Source: Thiocystis violascens | GTDB lineage: Bacteria; Pseudomonadota; Gammaproteobacteria; Chromatiales; Chromatiaceae | Direction: 5' to 3' | NCBI GenBank assembly: GCA_020721065.1 | Contig: DYNM01000030.1 | Coordinates: forward strand, 1 to 32,441 | Length of the DNA: 32,441 bases | Shown here: one piece after another, positions 7,708 to 17,500 of the stretch | Position numbering within the stretch: position 1 is the stretch's first letter | How the letters are laid out: each line of letters starts with the position of its first letter | Notes under the pieces: generated by a model | Seen by the model: only the letters and a program-made list of their open reading frames with translations | Told to the model about the DNA's origin: nothing | Databases searched by the model: none | Program-made: the position numbers and the translations under genes

Positions 7708-9075
7708 ATGACCATCCGCATTCGTTTCCCGCAAGGTGAATTCGCCGCTCTGCACACGCGCCTTCTCAGCGATCCCACGCAGGAAGCGTTTGCGCTGCTC
7801 TTTGGACAGCGCCATCAGCTCGGCGACCAAACCATCATCAAAATCGTTGCCGCTGCGTATCCGACCGCTGACGACTACCGCAGCCAAGGTCTCGCACATC
7901 TGCGCCTCAAACGCGAGTACGTTTATGACCGCTTAATTGAGCTGCAACACCGCAGCGACGTTGACACCATCATCGACGTTCACACCCATCCGTTTTCGCC
8001 GCACGGGGTCGCCTTTTCTGGCGTCGATGACCGCGACGAAATCGCCTTTCATCAATGGCTGACTGAGACGCTTGATGACGTGCATTACGCCAGCATCGTC
8101 CTCTCGCAATCCGACTATGCCGCTCGCCTGTGGATGCTGGATCAATATCAACAGTCATATCCGCAGCCCGCGTGGGTTAAAACCCAAACCGTGCCCGAAT
8201 GCTGGGCGCGGAGCGATGACAGCGATCTCAGCGCCGCGCAACAGGCCGCGCTTGATCCGCATGACGGCTTTCTCGCCCGCAGCGTGCTGGCGCTGGGACT
8301 CGACCACCTGCGCCGCATCATGCACAACCAGCGCATCGCGCTCATTGGCGTTGGCGGACTTGGCTCGGTGATTGCCGAGAACCTGATTCACAGCGGCTTT
8401 CAACATCTGCAATTGATCGACCACGACTGCGTCGAAATCACCAATCTCAATCGCATCGTCGGCGCGTATGCCAGCGATGCTGCCGCGCAGCGCCTCAAAG
8501 TGGACGCGGTGCGCGATCACTTGCTGCGCATCAATCCCGCCGCCCAAATCGACACGCTGCCGCTGCGACTGGAAGACCCCGCCGTGCTGCCGCTGCTGGC
8601 GCAGGCCGACTGGTTCATCGTCACCACCGACAACCACGCCAGCCGCTTCAAAGCACAACAACTCGCGCTGCGGCTCGGCATTCCGCTGCTCGCGGCTGGC
8701 AGCAATATCAGCGTCAATGACGGCCAGATCACCGATCTCAGCGGCGAGGTCATCATCGCCCGCAACGGCGACCGCCTCTGCCTGAACTGTTTGCAGCGGG
8801 TCGCGCCGACCCAGATTGCGGCGGAAACGGTTGAGGGTCTGGGTGCCGAGCTGGCGCAGCGTGGTTATGTCAGCGGGCGCGAAGTGAAGGAACCCGCAGT
8901 GAAAACCCTCAACGCGATGTTGGGTGCGCTCGCGGTGGACGCGCTGATGAATCAATACACCGAGCGCCAGCCGACGATTCCCGTGCTGGTTTATGAAAAC
9001 AACGATCAGCCCTGCCTGTATCCCGACACCGTCAGCGTGAATGAGCGCCAGCGCGATTGTTTTCACTGCGCTTAA
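7708..9075 (+). CDS. JAB deubiquitinase-ThiF/E1 fusion protein
   Basis: A 455-residue two-domain enzyme. Residues 1-150 are a JAB/JAMM metalloprotease: likely catalytic E26 (TQEAFALLFG), the HTH pair H92/H94 and S104-x2-D107. From about residue 205 comes a ThiF/E1 adenylating domain with the nucleotide loop GVGGLG (214-219), LIDHDCVEITNLNR and KVDAVRDHLLRINP. Two CxxC pairs, C358/C361 (CLNC) and C451/C454 (CFHC at the very end), should bind structural zinc. E1 activates the C-terminus of a ubiquitin-like modifier and hands it to the E2; the JAB part would mature or remove it. The start lies two bases after the E2 stop, so the two are co-translated. All catalytic residues that I can identify are present. 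No DUF6527-type or separate modifier gene follows; the next sequence is a gene remnant. Confidence 0.92.
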   Translation: MTIRIRFPQGEFAALHTRLLSDPTQEAFALLFGQRHQLGDQTIIKIVAAAYPTADDYRSQGLAHLRLKREYVYDRLIELQHRSDVDTIIDVHTHPFSPHGVAFSGVDDRDEIAFHQWLTETLDDVHYASIVLSQSDYAARLWMLDQYQQSYPQPAWVKTQTVPECWARSDDSDLSAAQQAALDPHDGFLARSVLALGLDHLRRIMHNQRIALIGVGGLGSVIAENLIHSGFQHLQLIDHDCVEITNLNRIVGAYASDAAAQRLKVDAVRDHLLRINPAAQIDTLPLRLEDPAVLPLLAQADWFIVTTDNHASRFKAQQLALRLGIPLLAAGSNISVNDGQITDLSGEVIIARNGDRLCLNCLQRVAPTQIAAETVEGLGAELAQRGYVSGREVKEPAVKTLNAMLGALAVDALMNQYTERQPTIPVLVYENNDQPCLYPDTVSVNERQRDCFHCA

Positions 9076-9297
9076 ACTGCCCGCCTTTCGCACCTACGCC
9101 TGACATTTACCAACGGGCAGGTGATTGAATGTGATTTACGCGAATTGATCGGTCAGCATATCACTGAGAACGAAGTGCCCACTGCGCGTGTTGATTTAGC
9201 GTGGGGCTGTTTGGAATTCTTAAATGGTCTGGTAGATATTGCACCAGAGACATTGGCGCGTTATGTCGGAGTATTGCAGGCAAAGGATGCGGCTTGA
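9076..9297 (+). pseudogene. DUF2442-family remnant
   Basis: Directly after the E1 stop an open frame without an in-frame ATG reads TFTNGQVIECDLRELIG, then ARVDLAWGCLEF, NGLVDIAPETLARYV, and stops at 9297. This is the pattern of DUF2442, a small protein often paired with DUF4160 in toxin-antitoxin-like modules. The usual N-terminal strand and start codon are missing, replaced by the E1 gene end, so it looks 5'-truncated by recombination. A GTG at 9121 could start a shortened product. It suggests the conjugation genes were inserted into, or recombined with, an older toxin-antitoxin locus. Confidence 0.7.
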
Positions 9298-9427
9298 TCG
9301 CATTTGAAATCTATTGGTCACAGGAACGTATCACTGTTTAATCGACGGGAATGGCGTTTTTATCTTGACAAAGATATTCCCGCGTGACTGAAACCATGAA
9401 TTGTTTATATCAGCGGTAACGAGCGGT

Positions 9428-9711
9428 CATGCGTCTTGGATCAACGCAGTCTTTGCTAACCGCACGAGGCACGACATCACGCTCAATGTCAGCACTCGGC
9501 CAGCTTCAAGTCGTAACTGGTTTGCAAGTTGCATCGCCGCCGAAATAACGGGCAAGGCGGTATCCGGCGTTACGGCGCGTCGTTCCTTGACGATCTCATG
9601 TAAGCGGCACGCAGCGCCTGTGCCAGCGCGTTCACACTCATGCCCAGCGGCGTCAAAAAGTCTTCGCGCAGAATCTCGCCGGGATGCACCGGGCGCAGAC
9701 CATTCGTGGGT
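9428..9711 (-). pseudogene. higA: HigA-type antitoxin remnant, multiply frameshifted
   Basis: On the minus strand the sequence reads TNGLRPVHPGEILREDFL and TPLGMSVNALAQALR, the hallmark N-terminus of HigA/VapI antitoxins. After a frame change comes HEIVKERRAVTPDTAL, and after further changes TSYDLKLAE and DIERDVVPRA. A whole HigA (about 95-100 residues) is therefore present in pieces spread over three frames. No HigB toxin is visible upstream (higher coordinates), where the inverted repeat at 9716-9767 begins instead. It is a dead gene; its presence marks recombination of the region. Confidence 0.82.
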
Positions 9712-9715
9712 GTGT

Positions 9716-9767
9716 CTGCTGCTCCCAAAAATGTGCGCAAAAGTGTGTACATTTTTGGGAGCAGCAG
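9716..9767. repeat. Perfect 19-bp inverted repeat with 14-base loop
   Basis: The arms CTGCTGCTCCCAAAAATGT (9716-9734) and its exact reverse complement (9749-9767) enclose 14 bases. The element lies precisely between the start of the HigA remnant and the beginning of the Cmr6-like remnant. It has no T-run typical of a terminator. It could be a miniature mobile element, paired ends left by an excised element, or a strong operator or hairpin. Confidence 0.9.
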
Positions 9768-10093
9768 ATGCTGATTGCTGCGTTGGATCAGGGCGGCATT
9801 GGTGCAAAACCCGCACCGGTTATGGTTTGTTTGATTTACAGCCAAAAGTTCCCGCTGGTGCAATCTGCGCTTGGGTTGGAGAGACAATCGCTCGTTTGGC
9901 GAAACAGAACAATGCACAAGCTGATGACACCTTGCGCGGCAAAGGATTGGCGGCAGAATGGGCGGCGTTGACTGATCCGGTGCTCAAGGCAGCAGCGTTG
10001 GAAGATATTCGTTCACGCTGGCAAGCGAAAGGTTGGTGGGATAATCCACCCGGAAAATCCGCCAAACAAGCAAAGGTCTTTTACTTGGGTTGA
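9768..10093 (+). pseudogene. cmr6: Cmr6-like RAMP protein C-terminal remnant
   Basis: The frame starting at 9768 reads LIAALDQGGIGAK; one base later in phase it continues as KTRTGYGLFDLQPK and runs on to 10093. GIGAKT-x-x-GYG is the glycine-rich signature near the C-terminus of Cmr6 and related type III RAMP subunits. The frame breaks in a run of four As (9806-9809); one extra A would restore it. The N-terminal two-thirds of a Cmr6 are absent, cut at the inverted repeat. The rest (WVGETIARLAKQ to GKSAKQAKVFYLG) is a helical tail found in some longer Cmr6 proteins. Together with the RT operon and the Csm6-like gene it points to a lost type III-B effector complex. Assignment to Cmr6 rather than another RAMP is probable, not certain. 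Confidence 0.65.
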
Positions 10094-10179
10094 CCTTTCA
10101 ACAAAATGCTTGCCAGTTGTGTTGAAATCGGTAAGTGTCAAGACCTGAGTGATTACCAGCATCCGCACAGGCATTTAGT

Positions 10180-11919
10180 ATGAAATGGTCGTTTAACATC
10201 CTCGCCAATACTGCCAAGGTGCAGATTGCTGACACCACCGACTTCGATCTCCTTCCTAAATTGGTTGCGTTGGAGTTGTCGTTAGGTCAGCAGCAAGTTC
10301 GTACTATCACACTGGAGTTTGATTCCGACACTCCAATTCCGGTTAATCGCTTGGTGCGGTTGGATTATCAACCACTGACAACGCGCACTTATATCAAAAC
10401 CATTCCCACTAGACGCGCAGTGCGGTTTTCTATCACGGAGAAATGCAACTACCGTTGTTTCTTCTGCCATGAAGAAGGGTTAGAAATGGGTTTGACAAGG
10501 CGGGATGCAGAAGAAACAACGGTTTTCAGAGTCTTCGATCAACTCAAGGCATTAGGCTATAACGATTTCACCTTTACCGGCGGTGAACCTTTATTAAAAC
10601 CACGCCAAATTCTCCGCTATCTCGATTATATGCAGCAGATCGAATATCTGCCGGACATTAAATTTGTTAGCAATGGTCGCGCATTAAATCAGACACTCAT
10701 TGAACGTTTAAAAAGCTATCTCGGCGAGATTCGATTTAATATCTCGATGCACAGCCTAGATGCAGACCGTTACCATCAGATTGTGCATCATTTCGCTGAA
10801 CGGGTATCCAGCACAACGGATGATCTCGCTCGAGTCAACGCGAATCTCATCTGGTTACGCGAAGCGAATATCCCGTTCAAACTCAACTTTGTGTTACTTA
10901 AAGGCATCAATACCGACCTCCAAGATATTGAACAGATATTTGATGCAGCTTTGGCGATGGGTGCATATCGAATCAAATTTCTTGAACTATTGATTACTCA
11001 GAAACTCAAGCATCTATATCCTTACTATTATCGTTTGCAAGCATTGGAAGATCAGCTCGGCGACCAGTTGACGTTTCTGAAAACTGGTCAGCGTCGCAAG
11101 CTCTATCAATACCGCGATACACCGTTGCAGGTTGAACTTCAGAGCTGTACATGCAGTTGTGGCTGCAATGTATGCGCTCTCAACCGCGACGTTAATTTCA
11201 CCGCCGAATTGCGCTATTTTCCCTGTTTTCTTCATCCCGAAGAAGGCACTGATCTGAAAATTTCTAGCCTGACAGATGCTGTAGATGCAGGTGCAACCTA
11301 TATTGCGGACATGGCGCATCACTTTGGCGATCATAGCCCAATTATTATTCGGGATCACTTTCTGACCCGTCAAGAAGTTGCTTATTACTACGAGATTGCA
11401 ACCGCTAATATCGCGTTATTTTTGAAACATTATGCGCTTCGGGATGGTTTAGAACTGGAGCGACATCGCCAACTGAGTGAATACTATTTCAGCGATGGCA
11501 GTGATGCTTTTGCGACATTCGAGTATGTGCGCAAACTAGCGATCAATACTTATGACCATCAGGCCACTGAAATCACGCAGCAGCACAGCGTCGATGCCAC
11601 AGGATCGGGGCGCATTGAAACGTCTTTTGGAATAGAAAGTCCGTCTGTTGCATGTATTCAAACTTATCAACATGAAATGGCTCATAACGGCTTTCAAGTC
11701 GTGCTGGAAACCGCATGGGAAATCGATTACTACGGGCAGCGCGGTTCATCTGCCGCTGGTCTTAGCGTGAGTATTGGTCGGCTCTCAGAACGGGATATTG
11801 CGCTGGTGCGCAGTGACCAACCGATCATCAATCCACCTTGTCCTTTGAAACCTTTAACGCAGCCAGTACCTGCGTGGTTATCTGCATTAACCAAGTCTTT
11901 CCGCACCACAACCTTGTAA
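10180..11919 (+). CDS. Radical SAM protein with auxiliary cysteine cluster and unusual C-terminal domain
   Basis: A 579-residue protein. Residues 75-310 form a MoaA-like radical SAM core: the 4Fe-4S motif CNYRCFFC (C89, C93, C96) and the SAM-binding FTGGEPLL. A dense cysteine set follows (C323, C325, C327, C329, C332 and C349), probably ligating a second Fe-S cluster as in MoaA or SPASM enzymes. Residues 1-75 are an extra strand-rich N-terminal region. Residues about 415-579 form a further domain with charged strands (GLELERHRQLSEYYF, QVVLETAWEIDYYG, LSVSIGRLSERDIALV) that faintly resembles a CYTH/class IV cyclase-like tunnel fold; this is weak. It lies between the cmr6-like remnant and the Csm6-like gene, all in one direction. 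The reading frame is intact while its neighbours are broken. Substrate unknown. Confidence 0.85.
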   Translation: MKWSFNILANTAKVQIADTTDFDLLPKLVALELSLGQQQVRTITLEFDSDTPIPVNRLVRLDYQPLTTRTYIKTIPTRRAVRFSITEKCNYRCFFCHEEGLEMGLTRRDAEETTVFRVFDQLKALGYNDFTFTGGEPLLKPRQILRYLDYMQQIEYLPDIKFVSNGRALNQTLIERLKSYLGEIRFNISMHSLDADRYHQIVHHFAERVSSTTDDLARVNANLIWLREANIPFKLNFVLLKGINTDLQDIEQIFDAALAMGAYRIKFLELLITQKLKHLYPYYYRLQALEDQLGDQLTFLKTGQRRKLYQYRDTPLQVELQSCTCSCGCNVCALNRDVNFTAELRYFPCFLHPEEGTDLKISSLTDAVDAGATYIADMAHHFGDHSPIIIRDHFLTRQEVAYYYEIATANIALFLKHYALRDGLELERHRQLSEYYFSDGSDAFATFEYVRKLAINTYDHQATEITQQHSVDATGSGRIETSFGIESPSVACIQTYQHEMAHNGFQVVLETAWEIDYYGQRGSSAAGLSVSIGRLSERDIALVRSDQPIINPPCPLKPLTQPVPAWLSALTKSFRTTTL

Positions 11920-12086
11920 CCGATATACTAATCGCCGTTTTTCCGCATAGTTGGCTCCATAGACCATCTATGATGGAAACGATGATGTCTGCTCAAGTTC
12001 AATCCTCGCCACCTCTTCGGCTTGCCATTAAAGCTGGACTACCAGAAGAAACACTATTCGCGCTCGCTAATCACTGAGATATTGCA

Positions 12087-13134
12087 ATGAGTGATGATAA
12101 AAATCACCGCCGTATTTTGCTTGCCGTGACTGGTCTCACACCGCAGATCGTGACCGAGACTCTTTATGCTTTAGCTTGTCATGAATGTGAGCCTTGGATT
12201 CCACATGAGGTGTATCTCATTACCACTGCGATTGGTGCCGATAATGCGAGGCTTAATCTGCTTGCCGGTGAACGTTGGTTCCATCGTTTGAGCAGTGATT
12301 ACCAACTCCCGCCAATTCAATTTCCGGTAGAAACATTCATGTTCTGATTGATTCTGAAGGCAAGCCGCTGGATGATATTCGCACCCAAGAACACAATACG
12401 CTGGCTGCCGATTTTATTACCGATACGCTGCGCCAGTTGAGCGAAAATCCGGCAACTGAAATACATGTTTCTATTGCTGGTGGGCGCAAAACGATGAGCT
12501 ATTATCTTGGTTACGCGCTTTCACTTTATGCTCGCCACCAAGATCGGCTGTCACATGTTCTTGTTTCCGATCCTTATGAAACCAATCGGAATTTCTATTA
12601 TCCAACACCCTACGAACATCCTATCCACAGCAGACGCGGCGATAAAGAGATTACCGTTGATGCCCGCCATGCTCAGGTTGATTTGGCGAACATTCCTTTT
12701 GTGCAGTTGCGCGACGGTTTGCCAGAACGCTTACGCACCGGCAGGTGTGGGCGGATGATGAGGAAATCAATTTAAGCAAAACGGAATTTCTTATCTTGCT
12801 ATGGCTGGCAGAGCGGGCTGTGCGTGATGAGCGAATGACTGACTGGTCGGATCCCGAAGTGGCACAAGAGCTTTTTAATGTAGCGCCTCAAGTGTTCAAT
12901 ACGGATGGTGGAGATTATCAGCGCCTCGAAGACTCATTAGGATTTCGGATCGAGAAAGCTCTCGAACCCAATGAGTATTTTCAACCGCACAAGACCAAGA
13001 TCAATAAGGCTTTTGCACACGTTCTTGGCAAACGTGCGGCAGAACGTTACATGATTACAACGCCCAAAAAGAAAGCCGGAACACAGGTTTTTATTCCTCT
13101 CGCACCGGAGCAAATTGAGATCATTAAAACTTGA
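12087..13134 (+). pseudogene. NE0113-family (Csm6-like, CARF) CRISPR protein, two frameshifts
   Basis: Three consecutive frames make one protein. 12087-12347 reads ILLAVTGLTPQIVTETLYAL, the signature of the NE0113 (TIGR02584) family, a CARF-type cyclic-oligoadenylate-binding protein of type III CRISPR loci also named Csm6 or ring nuclease. A second frame (about 12340-12735) carries HVLIDSEGKPLDDIR and VSIAGGRKTMSYYLGYALSL. The third (about 12735-13134) carries WADDEEINLSKTEFLILLWL and a lysine-rich end. Breaks lie near 12335-12345 and 12725-12745. No clear HEPN R-x4-6-H motif is visible, so ring nuclease or signal sensor is more likely than a CARF-HEPN RNase. As read, only an 86-residue fragment would be made. 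It supports a former type III system here. The ATG at 12087 follows the radical SAM gene by 167 bases. Confidence 0.8.
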
Positions 13135-13554
13135 GAAGTTATAAAAGGTAGTGAAGGAATTTCTTGTTTTTAGGCCTGGTTGTTTGACAATGAAATGGTG
13201 GATGGTATCCACAAGCGCGAGGGTTTTGCGTTCCGTGTCGCCAACGCTGGTTGACCATCGGTTGAGACTGCCCAACTAGGACTCCAGTTGCAGTGTGACT
13301 CTATCAACGGAGAGCGAATGACCACTTATTTTATTGTGCTCATTTTTGTGAGCAGCAGTATCATTTTTGGTGGAACAGAGGTTAACTCAATGAGTTTGAT
13401 GTTCAATCTACGACTCGCATCACCTATCATAACCACACTGAGGATGTGGAAAAGGTTTGAACTGAGACCCGCTTTTAAGGGGATTAAGACTAAAGTAATC
13501 TAGTTAATGAGTCGCAGGAATTCAATTGCTGTTTAGTGATTCGGCAGGTAGGAC
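13135..13554. other. Intergenic region upstream of the I-F operon
   Basis: These 420 bases hold no gene I can defend. An open stretch at 13288-13503 and a partly open, TGA-interrupted stretch before it (about 13172-13287) may be degraded coding sequence but match no family I recognise. A 6-bp stem TGCTCA/TGAGCA lies at 13337-13354. The promoter for the I-F cas genes must lie in the AT-rich part before 13555, but no single pair of boxes stands out. Confidence 0.4.
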
Positions 13555-14520
13555 ATGGATAAATTATCTCCCTCTGATTTGAAAACAATTCTCCACTCTA
13601 AACGTGCCAATCTCTATTACTTAGAGCATTGCAGAATTCTTGTCAACGGTGGACGGGTTGAATACGTTACCGATGAAGGAAAACGTTCGCTGTATTGGAA
13701 CATCCCTATCGCAAATACTATCTGTTTACTGCTCGGAACCGGAACCTCTATTACTCAAGCGGCAGTGCGCGAGCTGGCTAAAGCTGGCGTTTTAATTGGG
13801 TTTAGTGGTGGTGACGGAACTCCTTTATTTAGTGCTACTGAACGAGATACCGATATTCTTTGGTTTTCTCCTCAAAGCGAATATCGTCCCACCGAATATC
13901 TTCAGGCTTGGATGCGCTTTTGGTTTGATGACACACGTCGTTTAGAGGCAGCTAAAACAATTCAACGCTTGCGCCTCAATTGGATTCGTGAGCATTGGCT
14001 GAAAAGTAAGAGTGGTTTTACTATTAACCATGAGAGTTTGGATCAATTGCTTAAAGAATCGCTGGAAAAAGTAACAACTGCAATTGATGTCACTGCCCTA
14101 CTCACTGAAGAAGCACGTTTAACCAAACAACTGTTTAAGTTAGCTGTCCAAGCGGTTAATTACGGTGATTTTATTCGTGCCAAACGAGGCACTGGAACCG
14201 ATCCAGCAAATCGGTTTCTCGACCATGGAAATTATTTAGCTTACGGTTTAGCAGCTAGTGCTACTTGGGTATTAGGTTTACCTCATGGATTAGCAGTTCT
14301 GCATGGTAAAACCCGGCGTGGTGGCTTGGTATTTGATACAGCAGATTTAGTAAAAGATGCTTTGATTCTTCCGCAAGCATTCCTATCCGCGACACAGGGA
14401 GATGATGAGCAGACATTTCGCAAAGCCTGTGTTGAAACACTTATTCATGCTGAAGCGTTAGACTTTATGATTAATTCACTCAAAAAAATCGTTCATGATT
14501 TAGGAAGCGCAACGGTATGA
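13555..14520 (+). CDS. cas1f: Cas1, subtype I-F
   Basis: A 321-residue integrase subunit of the I-F adaptation complex, which inserts new spacers at the leader end of array 2 together with the Cas2 domain of Cas2-3. The I-F signature is clear: NGGRVEYVTDEG, TGTSITQAAVRELAKAGVLI, LLTEEARLTKQLFKLAVQA and VLHGKTRRGGLVFDTADL. The catalytic set E186, H250 and D264 has the same spacing as in Pseudomonas aeruginosa I-F Cas1 (E190, H254, D268). The length matches the family. The stop overlaps the cas3 start by four bases (ATGA), the standard I-F coupling. First gene of the I-F operon and intact. Confidence 0.98.
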   Translation: MDKLSPSDLKTILHSKRANLYYLEHCRILVNGGRVEYVTDEGKRSLYWNIPIANTICLLLGTGTSITQAAVRELAKAGVLIGFSGGDGTPLFSATERDTDILWFSPQSEYRPTEYLQAWMRFWFDDTRRLEAAKTIQRLRLNWIREHWLKSKSGFTINHESLDQLLKESLEKVTTAIDVTALLTEEARLTKQLFKLAVQAVNYGDFIRAKRGTGTDPANRFLDHGNYLAYGLAASATWVLGLPHGLAVLHGKTRRGGLVFDTADLVKDALILPQAFLSATQGDDEQTFRKACVETLIHAEALDFMINSLKKIVHDLGSATV

Positions 14521-17500
14521 ATGTATTGTTGGTTTCACAATGCACTAAAAATGCACTCAAGGAAACTCGCCGAATTCTCGATCAGTTTGCTGAACGACAT
14601 GGTGATCGAACGTGGCAAACGTCAATTACCCAACAAGGGTTAGAGACTTTGCATCGCTTACTACGAAAAACTGCGCGTAAAAATACAGCAGTTGCATGTC
14701 ATTGGATTCATGGGCAAAACCATAGCGAGTTAATCTGGATTGTTGGTAATACTCGGTGTTTTAATCCCGAAGGACGTACTCCAACGAATACTACTCAGCG
14801 AAATATATTGCGCAGTGAAGACGAAAACAATTGGCATACCGGCGAGTTGATACGTTTATTAGTTGATTTAGCTGCACTACTACATGATTTAGGCAAAGCA
14901 ATTGAGCATTTCCAATTGCGGTTAAAAGGACGTTTGATTGAGCGCAATCGCATCCGGCATGAATGGGTGTCAGTGCGTTTATTCGAGGCTTTCGTTGGTG
15001 ATGATGACGATATTGCTTGGTTAACACGTTTATCGGCGCCAACTAAAACAGATGATGATCGCTGGTTGACATATCTGCATAAAGATGGTCTGGACGGTAC
15101 GTTTCATTCTCCATTCACAACACTCAATCAAGCACCACTTGCTCAGGCATTAGTTTGGCTGGTTGTGACGCATCACCGACTCCCGGTAATGCCGAATAAC
15201 ACCTTTCAGATGTCAGCACTGCCCGGACTATTAACACAATTGCAACCGTCATGGAATGAACGCGCATTTGACGGATCAAACGGCGATTCTTTGCGCAAAT
15301 ACTGGAACTTTCCACAAGGATTACCCGTCACTACTGATGTTTGGCGTCAACGCGCAAGTCGTATCGCTCGGCATTTATTACCTTTTGCGGCAGACGCATC
15401 TCATTCGGTATTAGACAATCCCTTTGTATTGCACATTAGCCGGCTCGTTTTAATGCTGGCAGATCATCATTATTCTGGTTTTTTATCACCAAATACGCCA
15501 ATTAACAGCAAAAAACTGTTGGCAAATACGCACAACGGCAAACCCAATCAGTTATTAGAAGAACATTTAATTAGTGTGGCAGAACATGCGGCTGAAATTG
15601 CGCATTTCCTCCCGCATTTTGAACAGCATTTACCTCGTTTAGGGCGGTGTAAACGTCTCAAACAGCGGTCGCAAAATGAACGTTTTCGCTGGCAGGATCA
15701 ATCCGCCGATTTAATTGCTGGGATACGCGAGCAATCGCTAGAACACGGTGCTTTTATCGTCAATATGGCTTCGACCGGTTGCGGAAAAACACTTGGTAAT
15801 GCACGCATCATGTATGCGCTTGCCGATCCTTCTAAAGGAATGCGTTGTGCTTTTGCATTGGGTTTGCGCACCTTGACATTGCAAACCGGTAAAGCATTCC
15901 GCGATATGCTGAATTTAAGCGATGATGATTTGGCTATTCGCGTTGGCGGTTCTGCGAGCCGAACACTATTTGAACATTACGAAGCACAAGCAGAAATAAC
16001 TGGCTCTGCTTCACAGCAAAAACTATTAGATGAAGATACGCACGTCAATTATGAGGGGCAGATTGACCAGCATCCCTTGTTACGTCGCGCCATTAGTGAT
16101 CCTCAAGTACGCAAATTGTTAATGGCTCCATTATTGGTTTGCACTATTGACCATCTCATTCCTGCGACTGAAAGTCAGCGCGGCGGTCGCCAAATTGCGC
16201 CAATGTTGCGACTAATGAGCGGCGATCTTGTTTTAGATGAACCTGACGATTTTGATTTATCAGACCTGCCAGCTTTAACTCGCTTGGTGCATTGGGCGGG
16301 ATTGCTCGGAGCACGAGTGCTGCTGTCATCTGCAACCTTGCCGCCAGCACTGATAGAAGGTTTATTTGCAGCGTATCGCAACGGTCGGCAGCATTTTCAA
16401 CGCAATCGGGCTGCATATCCCAATGCCGAAAATCCTGTTTGCTGTGCGTGGGTAGATGAATATCATCAGCACATTCAAAACTGTTCAGATAGTGCAATTT
16501 TTTTACAAACCCATGCGCAATTTACGGGTCATCGTTATAAAGAGCTTACCCGATTAACTGCTACACCCCGCTGTCGCGCAGCGGTATTACCAATTCAAGG
16601 ATTGCAGAACATCCGCCAATTGCCGTTATTGGCACAAAGTTTTGCGCCACAAGTGTTATCAGCCGCAATAGATTTGCATCGCACCCATCACAGCGTGGAT
16701 GCGCAGACTAATAAGCGCGTTAGTTTTGGTTTAGTGCGACTCGCTAATATCGAACCATTATTTGAAGTGGCATTAGCCCTATTTCAGCAAACGATACCTG
16801 CTGATATACGCCTGCATTTATGCGTCTATCATGCTCGTCATCCGTTATTGATTCGTTCAGCTATTGAGGCACAACTAGATCAAGCACTGCAACGCCATGA
16901 ACCTGATGCAGTATTTTCATTACCGGACATTCGTCAGCGGTTAGATATTTCATCTGAAACCAATCAAGTATTTATAGTGCTCGGCTCACCCGTTACCGAA
17001 GTTGGGCGTGATCACGACTACGATTGGGCAGTAGTAGAGCCATCGTCGATGCGTTCACTCATTCAACTCGCAGGTCGGGTGCGGCGTCACCGCTCTGGTG
17101 CAATTGCAACTCCCAACATTTTCGTATTCAGTCATAACCTGCGCCATTTCCGTCAACCGGAAATGGCAGCATTTTGTAAACCCGGTTTTGAAATGAATGA
17201 TGGTGCATTTCATTTGTCATCGCATGATTTACGCGAATTAGTGAGCGCAGAAGAAATCGAAGTGATTGATGCCCGTCCGCGAATCATTTCTCCAGAAACT
17301 GCTGCCCTACGTCCGAGTGAACGCTTAATTGATTTGGAACATGCGCAAATGCGTAATAAGATGTTGCCCCAGCAGCAGGTAGTCAATGCAAAACCATTAG
17401 GTAGCCGTGCTCGTGCCGCAACAGTCATTCCTAAATATGTACTGAATGCCAGCACTTGGTGGCAGCAAGCGCCCCGCGATGCTTTACTAACTGCTGTTTT

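Noticed and set aside
7702..9093. Long minus-strand open frames opposite the JAB-E1 gene
   Set aside because: They are shadows of a GC-rich gene with all catalytic motifs on the plus strand.
9401..9765. Plus-strand open frame over the HigA remnant
   Set aside because: The recognisable motifs in this part are on the minus strand; only the part after 9768 has plus-strand similarity.
11970..12077. Short frame after the radical SAM gene (APPLRLAIKAGLPEE-like)
   Set aside because: Only 35 codons, no clear ribosome site and no recognised family.
13337..13354. Small stem TGCTCA/TGAGCA as a terminator or operator
   Set aside because: A 6-bp stem without a clear T-run or symmetric flanks is too weak to call.
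13172..13503. Possible degraded gene upstream of I-F cas1
   Set aside because: It has an in-frame stop, and no motif could be assigned on either strand.
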